A stretch of DNA of 64,000 bases, taken from the NCBI GenBank assembly GCA_036852015.1, contig JAANDG010000134.1:124001-188000 (forward strand). Reading direction: 5' to 3'. Within the stretch, counting starts at the first letter, position 1. Each line of letters begins with the position of its first letter. Below are positions 10,201-19,900 of the stretch, piece after piece. Origin of the DNA: Pelodera strongyloides. Taxonomy: Eukaryota; Nematoda; Chromadorea; Rhabditida; Rhabditidae. Made by a program: the position numbers and the translations under genes. Below the pieces are notes generated by a model, which saw nothing but the letters and a program-made list of their open reading frames with translations, was not told the DNA's origin and did no database searches.

Positions 10201-11910
10201 TACAGCTTGCAACAGCGACATATTTGCATACAAATGAGAATATTCGAATTTACATATTCAGTCGCCTACTTAAATTCATGTATGGTGTGGAAACTCTAGT
10301 TTCGCAGTTGTTTTGCTCATTTTGAGTGCCTACATATTCCCTTTAAAGCGAAATGCTAGCCTCTTTGGAAAATTTGCATATGATAAGCAAATCCTATGTA
10401 TCCTATGCTAATTTTGTGCGATTGCCGTGGCCGATCGTACAAAATTAGCATAGGACACATAGGATTTGCTTATCGTATGCAAATTTTCCAAAGGGGCTAG
10501 CATTTCGCTTTAATCTCTAAAGAGGAGAGAGAGTTACAGAGGGAGATGCAGAGAGAGAGAGGTATATACATAGAGATGCAGAGAGAGAGAGAGTGATTCA
10601 GAGGGAGAGAGAGAGAGATTGCATTAGAACATAAGTATAAGTGACACGCTAATGCTCCGGCTTAAAATAAAAATAAATAGCAAATGATATACGAATATTG
10701 TGAATACTGTGGTATAACGAATGCTTCCTTGATAAGTATATATAAAATATGCAAAGCCTTTAAAACGGTGGATGTGTTAGTATGAATCTTTTACAGTGGG
10801 ATAACACCTGACAATTTGGTGAACCTTATTATGTATTAAAATGTGGATTGTTCTGAGTTTCTTATATTTAGAGAGGGAGAGAGAGAAAGAGAGAGAGAGA
10901 GATCAAAATGAGCAATTTTCTATCTTGACTCCCTATGTATTAGCTTTAGGTGTATTCTGAAGCTGTGTTTATCCTCCGAAACTTGCGGGTAAGGGTGAAC
11001 ATGGTAGAGGACAACTATGAACTTCAGGCAGACGTCTTTGGAGCAATGGCTAAGGTAAGTTGTTTGTCCATGGTTGGCCTGCAAGTTGATAGTTTGCTGA
11101 TACTGGATAGACTTGATCATAAGTCATAAGCATAAGCCCCTTTCTGTTCGACAGCCGGTGGAAAATGATGCTATAGGCAAAAAAGAGACTGCATTTACGC
11201 ATATATTTAATGCTTGCTTCATTTCAGGTTGTCTGTGAAGCATGCCGCAAGGTGAGTTTCTTCTTACGTTTTTCACGATTTTCATACTGAATATTAGAGT
11301 CTACAAAAACGTATACAATTCACCCTAGTAATAAAAAAAGATACGTGGAAAGATACTCATCGTATTTCAGAACGTACAGGAAGTCTCAATGTGGCAATAA
11401 GCCTAAGCTTAAGCCTAAGCCTAGACCTAATTGTAAGCCTAAAACTAAGCCTAAGCCTAAGCCTAAGCCTAAGCCTAAGCCTAAGCCTAAGCCTAAGCCT
11501 AAGACTAAGCCTAAGCCGAAGCCTAAATAAATAAAGCATCGTATTTCAGGGCAGGCTCGACGGCCACGCTGCCGTTGCTATCAAAATCCTCAAAATAATA
11601 AAAACTGGACGTGATGATGAAACGGTATGCCTTGTATAATACATCTTTCCTTATTTTTTACCCGATTGCTAATAGACCGGTACCAATGGTTTCTTACTTA
11701 TTGTTAGTTATATCTACGTTAATTTTCTGAGGGACGATTAGAGAGAGAGGGGGCGAGGGAGAGAGGGGGCGAGAGAGAGAGATGTTGGTGATATGTTGCT
11801 ATTTGCCCAAACAAACGCCGTCTTGCCTTATTTATTCTTCCTTTGTTTAGGATGAATCGGGGTCGGAATCGGAATTAGAATCAGAACCAGAATATGACAC
11901 TGATTTCTGA
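7296..11910 (+). CDS. F-box protein A, six exons, acidic C-terminus
   Basis: Exons 7296-7483, 7729-7768, 10950-11054, 11228-11251, 11550-11624 and 11851-11910 splice in frame into 163 codons plus TGA. Exon 1 has a Lys/Glu/Asn-rich stretch and then the F-box core LPNEVLNTIFGHL..VCRRFYS. Exon 2 completes it (KSKRWWNHRIE). F-box domains bind Skp1 and recruit substrates to SCF ubiquitin ligases. The rest is not recognised: a VYSEAVFILRNL segment, an 8-residue exon VVCEACRK, and an acidic tail (SGSESELESEPEYDTDF). Exons 1 and 2 have exactly the same lengths (188 and 40 nt) as those of gene B, but the WD40 exons of B are absent, so A looks like a shortened or chimeric paralogue. Intron 2 (3.2 kb) holds an antisense LINE and a MITE; intron 4 holds a telomere-repeat tract. 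The F-box is secure; the linkage of exons 3-6 to it rests on phase agreement only. Confidence 0.65.
8513..9598 (-). mobile_element. 5'-truncated non-LTR retrotransposon (CR1/Jockey-like RT)
   Basis: A 361-codon frame carries the C-terminal half of a LINE reverse transcriptase. It shows SGVPQGGVLSP (palm entry), the catalytic FADDVKLF box, and the typical thumb-region LPILEFASCVWNPY followed by a C-terminal tail. The endonuclease and the fingers part of the RT are missing, as expected from 5' truncation during insertion; the frame itself is intact to the stop. It lies antisense inside intron 2 of F-box gene A. A related fragment is at 58678-58968. Clade assignment (CR1 or Jockey) is from motif flavour only. 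Confidence 0.9.
10343..10513. mobile_element. Palindromic MITE family P1, copy 1 (TTAA ends)
   Basis: A near-perfect palindrome of 171 bp. It begins TTAAAGCGAAATGCTAGCC, is folded around a GATTGCCGTGGCCGATC centre, and ends as its own complement in TTAA. Other copies are at 22588-22759 and 23229-23399. It lies in intron 2 of F-box gene A. Confidence 0.85.
10519..10616 (+). repeat. (GA)n-rich microsatellite
   Basis: Interrupted GAGAGA runs with a GCAGAGAGAGAGAG periodicity. A second (GA)n tract lies at 10870-10902, close to the acceptor of exon 3 of F-box gene A. Confidence 0.9.
11395..11527 (+). repeat. Interstitial telomere repeat (CCTAAG)n in intron 4 of gene A
   Basis: About 18 copies of CCTAAG (complement CTTAGG, a register of TTAGGC) with a few variants such as CCTAGA and CCTAAA. 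TTAGGC is the nematode telomere repeat. The 166-bp stretch that contains the tract (11371-11536) is bracketed by a 13-bp direct repeat, CATCGTATTTCAG (11358-11370 and 11537-11549). The right copy is the acceptor of exon 5. Confidence 0.9.
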
Positions 11911-12028
11911 TGATGGAGTGAGCGCCAACACGAGAGCGTGAAGTCTCTCTATCAACTGTGATTTAGCCAGTAGATCTGTCAAGCGATAACAAATAGCTCT
12001 CAGACTGCTGGGAATTTTTTGATGTGTT

Positions 12029-12202
12029 TTAGAATAGCGGCTGGTTTTTGAAATGCATCGCGGCCAACTGAATTCTTACGTATTTATGCTAATTTGCTCG
12101 AATTTAGCTCGATTTTTTATTGTAATTTATGTTCATTTGTATAAGGTGAATACTAATGCAGTTGTCCACGACGCTTTTCAAAAACTGGCCGGTATTTCGC
12201 TA
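12029..12202. mobile_element. MITE family P2 (CCGGCCGGTTTTTGAAACGCAT)
   Basis: Terminal inverted repeats read GCGGCTGGTTTTTGAAATGC at the left and CAAAAACTGGCCGGTATTTCGC at the right, with GTGGACAACTG-like subterminal stretches. The family consensus has AAAGCGAAATACCGGCCGG at each end. Copies occur throughout the window (for example 22410, 28383, 29269, 48018, 60868, 63848). Confidence 0.75.
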
Positions 12203-12486
12203 TGTATGCTCGTGATCTCGTAGAAATAGTCCATACTTTTATTCTTACAATTAGTTAGCTTGTCAAGTCAGCCCAATACAATAAATATTTTTGAATATTC
12301 ATTTTCATAGCAGGCGTACAGACTTGGTTCACAATACGTGAATCCAAAGAAAATGTCACATCGAAGTACATACAATGTCTTGTTTAGTTAGGTTAAGGTT
12401 ATGCGTTAGGGTGACCATATTGAGCACCAGTATACAATAATAGGGATCAGTACGAAATTGAGCTTATTCATTTATTTATTTATTAA

Positions 12487-12720
12487 ACCAGACGGCTATC
12501 GCCGCCTTAGGCGACTTTCAGTAAAATTCAGGAACAGCGAGCACACTTGTGTGAAACTTAACGTATCTTGAAAAATCATGAAATATCATTCAATTTCACT
12601 TGCTCTTTCACAATTTCAGGCTGGGCTCCGGCTCGCGTTTTATAGCCTTTATATATTCTAATTTTCGTTTCGTTCACACAAACAAAAAGGAAACTCTTCT
12701 CATTTATATAATAAGATACC
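12487..12720 (+). repeat. Dispersed repeat family ACCAGACGGCTA, copy 3
   Basis: Begins ACCAGACGGCTATCGCCGCC and ends CATTTATATAATAAGAT. It shares the CACACAAACAAAAAG motif with copy 4 at 24419-24650. Confidence 0.6.
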
Positions 12721-13488
12721 ACCGAGATGTGCATCAAATAATATGATGAAGGAGAAGCAATATACATATAACGAAACCATTGGTACTGTAGTCGATTAGC
12801 AATGGTAAAATGGAAAAGTGTATCATACGCCTTGGCCTGCTTTACATAGTTTTGCAAATATTTCCCCAAAACTTATGGTATGTGGGCGACATTTTATGAA
12901 TATATTAGTAAGAGGATTCACATTGTGCCTTACTGGAATAAAGTGTAAAGGCACGGATTTGGTAGGTACCCTTCCTCCAACTCTCTTTTTCTCTCTCTCT
13001 GTATCTCTCTCTCTGTTTCTCTCTCCTTTTGTTGAGACTAGCGCTCAACTTTCGTGAAACGCATGTCTGTAGGAGATGTGGATTATGCAGTACGAATAAG
13101 AATGGGCTGGATGTCGGATAGAATGGGTTTGCAGCCCGAATTAGCATGCTAACTTGGATACTTATATGAGTGACACATAATACGTTTATCCGAGGAACGA
13201 CATGTAGCCGAGTGAGGACGACTACGGCTGTGCTGATGGAACGAGTGGTGGTGCGCGAGCTGGGACGTGTGGAGATGCTGGACCATCGACATCTACAGAA
13301 GAAAGAAGCATGGCGTGGTCAAGGAACCTCAAGGCCGACTGGTGGCCGAGTGGGAGTAGAGGAAGCCGAAGAAGCCCCCTCCTGCGCATAGAAGAGGATA
13401 ACGACCCGCTATTTATCTTTTCCCTGTTAATAAAGATGGGCTTCGGCCACTCTGCATGTGTTCTTATTCCGTGTACTAATTCTCTTCC

Positions 13489-13492
<4 letters not shown>

Positions 13493-13530
<38 letters not shown>
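13493..13530 (+). repeat. (CT)n microsatellite
   Basis: A pure CT run of about 19 units. Shorter CT-rich tracts lie at 12983-13025 and 13620-13645. Confidence 0.95.
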
Positions 13531-13536
<6 letters not shown>

Positions 13537-13981
13537 CACTCTTATCAACAAATTTTGGAGGAGAAACAGGGCTTCGTAATGATACCTAAAATTAATAAAG
13601 GAGGTTGCACATTCTGATGTCTCTGTCTCTTTCTCTCTCTCTATGTTGGTACCCAAAACAAAGTCCGATAATTTAGCCATGTTTTGAGCTATAGCGTATA
13701 GCCTACCAACGTGGGTCAATATAGGGAAACTAATAATACTTCTCGATTATCGGTTACCATGGTTTATTGAGCAATTTTTTGGTCATGGAATTATTGGCAA
13801 TAAATTGGGTCACCAATATGGTGTATTGTCTATGACTCATTTTGCCAACTTTCTTCTTACTACACAGCGGAAAAGCGCCCTTTTCTTGCTCCTTTATATA
13901 AGGGTAGATTCCCGTTCACATGTATTAATTGCCTATCACCAACAAGCTATTATAAGAATTGTTTATAATTCTTTCTTTATT

Positions 13982-16900
13982 CTAATCATCATTAGTCCAA
14001 GTAATTAATGAGCCGCGACTGCATCCCACGACCACATTTCCATCTCGGGCGTCCATTGCAGTTGGGTACTCTCTATCAGGGAACTGGGTGAAAGTACCCA
14101 GATGTGCATGTCCCGGTCGCAACGAAAATGCCTGAATTATAGTTTTACAATAAATGCAGAGTTTGTTCAACTGCGTCTATTATATTCTCATGTACTGTAT
14201 GCCAATTTGTTGTGCGCTTATTAACTCTTTATTCCATAAAGTGTACAAAATCACGTAAAACAAAATAGAGAGATAAACACTGCCCTAGCGAACAGGAAAA
14301 GCATAGATTAGGTAACACATGTGGGAATCAGATCTTACACCACCAACCGCGTACAATACCTCTTTTAAGAATTCCATGCAGTCAACTAACCCGATTTGGA
14401 CTGTATTTTCATGTATATTACCTTGACCACTTTTCCGGTTTGAGCCAGCAGCGAACCACGGTTCCTGACCAGTATATTTGAGCGGTTCTTTACATATTCA
14501 TCTTGGTTGCACGTAGAGAAAGAGTAGCAATGCTCCAGAGTGGACGGCTCAAACACTTGCACCAGACCCCTAAATCAAACGTTTACACCATGTGTAAGTC
14601 ATGGGGATAGAACATAGTACTGGGTTTTATAAGTTTGACTATGAAAACTATGAAACTAACTAGCAACTAGTAACTATGAAAAATAGGGATATCGGTCGAT
14701 TCCGGCCCGACCGAAACCCCATTTTTTAATTGCACTAAAATAACTATAAAACGAAGTAGGATATTAGAGATATTTTCTTTACTATGTGCAGAACTATGCG
14801 TAACCGCCTATGGCTAGATGTACTACCCGACGGAATATCTATATAATATGCATATTCTACATTCTCACCAACCTATGATTGCAACATTGCAGGAGTCCAT
14901 CGGACCAATTCATAGTTACGTCAATGTGCATATTGGGTTCAAACGCTTGGTCGAAGTTGTGCCGTTGAACAGGCCTATTGAGCTTTCGAATATCTACAAC
15001 GGCCAGATGGTCCATAAATGCCAAGTACACAAATGTACCCTGAAATGCACAACAAGCTTATTATATAGCGGAGACTAGAGCTCGGCGCGCGCTGCGCGCG
15101 CGCCTCGCTCTAGCGTTTTACGTTTTACTTGAGCGTTCGCGCAAGCCTTATATTTTATGTGCTATTTTCCTTTTTTTTCTGCGTTAAATGCGCGTCTGAC
15201 ATCATCGTTGAAGTTGATTTACATCATTAATATATCACTACGGTGAAGTTTGCACGTCTACTTTTTTTGGCGTCATAGCTTCTGAAGCAGAAACGGTATT
15301 GCCCGTCTTAGTCGAATGCGCGTCTGACACCATCATTGAAGTTTATTTGAAGCATTACTTTGTCGCTACGGCGAAGTTTGCGCGTCGATTTATTTTTGAC
15401 GTCATAGCTTCTGAAGCAGAAACCCGTCTAATTGTAAGTCGAATGCGCGCCTGACATCATCATTGAAGTTTATTTGAACCATTACTATGTCGCTACGGTG
15501 AAGTTTGCACGTCGACTTATTTTTGACGTCATAGATTCTGAAGCAGAAGACATGCTGCCCATCTAAGTCAAATGCGCGTCTGACATCATCATTGAAGTTG
15601 ATTTGCAGCTTTAATATATCACTACGGTGAAGTTTGCACGTCGACTTATTTTTGACGTCGTAGATTCTGAAGCAGAAACGGTATTGCCCGTCTCAGTCGA
15701 ATGCGCGTCTGACATCATCATTGAAGTTGATTTGCGGCATTACTATGTCGCTACGGTGAAGTTTGCACGTCGACTTATTTTTGACGTCATAGATTCTGAA
15801 GCAGAAGACATGTTGCTCGTCTAAGTCAAATGCGCGTGATTTGCAGCATTACTATGTTGATTTGCAGCATTACTATGTCGCTACGGTGAAGTTTGCACGT
15901 CAACTTATTTTTGACGTCATAGCTTCTGAAGCAGAAGACATGTTGCCCGTATGAGTCAAATGCCCGTCTGACATCATCATTGAAGTTGATTTGCAGCATT
16001 ACTATATCAATACGGTGAAGTTTGCACGTCGACTTATTTTTGACGTCATAGCTTTTGAAGCAGAAGCGGTATTGCCCGTCTAAGTCGAATGCGCGCCTGA
16101 CATCATCATTGAAGTTTAGTTGAAGCATTACTATATCACTACGGCGAAGTTTGCACGTCGACTTATTTTTGACGTCATAGATTCTGAAGCAGAAAGGTAT
16201 TGCCCGTCTGAGTCGAATGCGCGTCTGACATCATCATTGAAGTTGATTTGCAACATTACTCTGTCGCTACGGTGAAGTTTGCACGTCGACTATATTCTGA
16301 AGCAGAAGACATGTTGCCCGTCTAAGTCAAATGCGCGTCTGACATCATCATTGAAGTTGATTTGCAGCATTACTATGTCGCTACGGTGAAGTTTGCACGT
16401 CGACTTATTTTTGACGTCATAGATTCTGAAGCAGAAGACATGTTGCCCGTCTAAGTCAAATGCGCGTCTGACATCATCATTGAAGTTGATTTGCAGCATT
16501 ACTATGTCGCTACGGTGAAGTTTGCACGTCGACTTATTTTTGACGTCATAGATTCTGAAGCAGAAGACATGTTGCCCGTCTAAGTCAAATGCGAAACTGT
16601 ATTGCCCGTCTGAGTCGAATGCGCGTCTGACATCATCATTGAAGTTGATTTGCAGCATTACTATGTCGCTACGGTGAAGTTTGCACGTCGACTTATTTTT
16701 GACGTCATAGATTTTGAAGCAGAAGACGTGTTTCCCGTCTGAGTCAAATGCGCGTCTGACATCATCATTGAAGTTGATTTGCAGCATTACTATGTCGCTA
16801 CGGTGAAGTTTGCACGTCGACTTATTTTTGACGTCATAGATTCTGAAGCAGAAGACATGTTGCCCGTCTAAGTCAAATGCGCGTCTGACATCATCATTGA

Positions 16901-19900
16901 AGTTGATTTGCAGCATTACTATGTCGCTACGGTGAAGTTTGCACGTCGACTTATTTTTGACGTCATAGATTCTGAAGCAGAAGACATGTTGCCCGTCTAA
17001 GTCAAATGCGCGTCTGACGTCATCATTGAAGTTGATTTGCAGCATTACTATGTCGCTACGGTGAAGTTTGCACGTCGACTTATTTTTGACGTCATAGATT
17101 CTGAAGCAGAAGACATGTTGCCCGTCTAAGTCAAATGCGCGTCTGACATCATCATTGAAGTTGATTTGCAGCATTACTATGTCGCTACGGTGAAGTTTGC
17201 ACGTCGACTTATTTTTGACGTCATAGATTCTGAAGCAGAAACGGTATTGCCCGTCTGAGTCGAATGCGCGTCTGACATCATCATTGAAGTTGATTTGCAG
17301 CATTACTATGTCGCTACGGTGAAGTTTGCACGTCGACTTATTTTTGACGTCATATATTCTGAAGCAGAAGACATGTTGCCCGCCTAAGTCAAATGCGCGT
17401 CTGACATCATCATTGAAGTTGATTTGCAGCATTAATATATCACTACGGTGAAATTTGCACGTCGCCTTATTTTTGACGTCATAGATTCTGAAGCAGAAAA
17501 GGTATTGCCCGTCTGAGTCGAATGCGCGTCTGACATCATCACTGAAGTTGATTTGCAGCATTACTATGTCGCTACGGTGAAGTTTGCACGGCGACTTATT
17601 TTTGACGTCATAGATTCTGAAGCAGAAACGGTTTTGCCCGTCTGAGTCGAATGCGCGCCTGACATCATCATTGAAGTTGATTTGCAGCATTACGCGCGCG
17701 CCTCGCTCTAGCGTTTTACGTTTTACTTGAGCGTTCGCGCAAGCCTTATATTTTATGTGCTATTTTCCTTTTTTTTCTGCGTTAAATGCGCGTCTGACAT
17801 CATCGTTGAAGTTGATTTACATCATTAATATATCACTACGGTGAAGTTTGCACGTCTACTTTTTTTGGCGTCATAGCTGCTGAAGCAGAAACGGTATTGC
17901 CCGTCTTAGTCGAATGCGCGTCTGACACCATCATTGAAGTTTATTTGAAGCATTACTTTGTCGCTACGGCGAAGTTTGCGCGTCGATTTATTTTTGACGT
18001 CATAGCTTCTGAAGCAGAAACCCGTCTAATTGTAAGTCGAATGCGCGCCTGACATCATCATTGAAGTTTATTTGAACCATTACTATGTCGCTACGGTGAA
18101 GTTTGCACGTCGACTTATTTTTGACGTCATAGATTCTGAAGCAGAAGACATGCTGCCCATCTAAGTCAAATGCGCGTCTGACATCATCATTGAAGTTGAT
18201 TTGCAGCTTTAATATATCACTACGGTGAAGTTTGCACGTCGACTTATTTTTGACGTCGTAGATTCTGAAGCAGAAACGGTATTGCCCGTCTCAGTCGAAT
18301 GCGCGTCTGACATCATCAATGAAGTTGATTTGCGGCATTACTATGTCGCTACGGTGAAGTTTGCACGTCGACTTATTTTTGACGTCATAGATTCTGAAGC
18401 AGAAGACATGTTGCTCGTCTAAGTCAAATGCGCGTGATTTGCAGCATTACTATGTTGATTTGCAGCATTACTATGTCGCTACGGTGAAGTTTGCACGTCA
18501 ACTTATTTTTGACGTCATAGCTTCTGAAGCAGAAGACATGTTGCCCGTATGAGTCAAATGCCCGTCTGACATCATCATTGAAGTTGATTTGCAGCATTAC
18601 TATATCAATACGGTAAAGTTTGCACGTCGACTTATTTTTGACGTCATAGCTTTTGAAGCAGAAGCGGTATTGCCCGTCTAAGTCGAATGCGCGCCTGACA
18701 TCATCATTGAAGTTTAGAGTTGAAGCATTACTATATCACTACGGCGAAGTTTGCACGTCGACTTATTTTTGACGTCATAGATTCTGAAGCAGAAGGTATT
18801 GCCCGTCTGAGTCGAATGCGCGTCTGACATCATCATTGAAGTTGATTTGCAACATTACTCTGTCGCTACGGTGAAGTTTGCACGTCGACTATATTCTGAA
18901 GCAGAAGACATGTTGCCCGTCTAAGTCAAATGCGCGTCTGACATCATCATTGAAGTTGATTTGCAGCATTACTATGTCGCTACGGTGAAGTTTGCACGTC
19001 GACTTATTTTTGACGTCATAGATTCTGAAGCAGAAGACATGTTGCCCGTCTAAGTCAAATGCGCGTCTGACATCATCATTGAAGTTGATTTGCAGCATTA
19101 CTATGTCGCTACGGTGAAGTTTGCACGTCGACTTATTTTTGACGTCATAGATTCTGAAGCAGAAGACATGTTGCCCGTCTAAGTTAAATGCGAAACGGTA
19201 TTGCCCGTCTGAGTCGAATGCGCGTCTGACATCATCATTGAAGTTGATTTGCAGCATTACTATGTCGCTACGGTGAAGTTTGCACGTCGACTTATTTTTG
19301 ACGTCATAGATTTTGAAGCAGAAGACGTGTTTCCCGTCTGAGTCAAATGCGCGTCTGACATCATCATTGAAGTTGATTTGCAGCATTACTATGTCGCTAC
19401 GGTGAAGTTTGCACGTCGACTTATTTTTGACGTCATAGATTCTGAAGCAGAAGACATGTTGCCCGTCTAAGTCAAATGCGCGTCTGACATCATCATTGAA
19501 GTTGATTTGCAGCATTACTATGTCGCTACGGTGAACTTTGCACGTCGACTTATTTTTGACGTCATAGATTCTGAAGCAGAAGACATGTTGCCCGTCTAAG
19601 TCAAATGCGCGTCTGACGTCATCATTGAAGTGGATTTGCAGCATTACTATGTCGCTACGGTGAAGTTTGCACGTCGACTTATTTTTGACGTCATAGATTC
19701 TGAAGCAGAAGACATGTTGCCCGTCTAAGTCGAATGCGCGTCTGACATCATCATTGAAGTTGATTTGCAGCATTACTATGTCGCTACGGTGAAGTTTGCA
19801 CGTCGACTTATTTTTGACGTCATAGATTCTGAAGCAGAAACGGTATTGCCCGTCTGAGTCGAATGCGCGTCTGACATCATCATTGAAGTTGATTTGCAGC

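Larger units (their letters stand above)
11911..13981. other. Convergent intergenic region between F-box genes A and B
   Basis: It lies between the stop codons of gene A (+) and gene B (-). It contains a P2-type MITE, a copy of the ACCAGACGGCTA repeat and several CT/GA microsatellites. Open frames here are composed of microsatellite translations. No gene is seen. Confidence 0.6.

Noticed and set aside
11345..11539. Lys-Pro (KPKPKP) or Arg-Leu repeat frames
   Set aside because: Translation of the telomere hexamer tract in an intron.
13222..13719. 165-codon minus-strand frame with Arg-Glu repeats
   Set aside because: Driven by a GA/CT microsatellite; no splice or start context and no motif.
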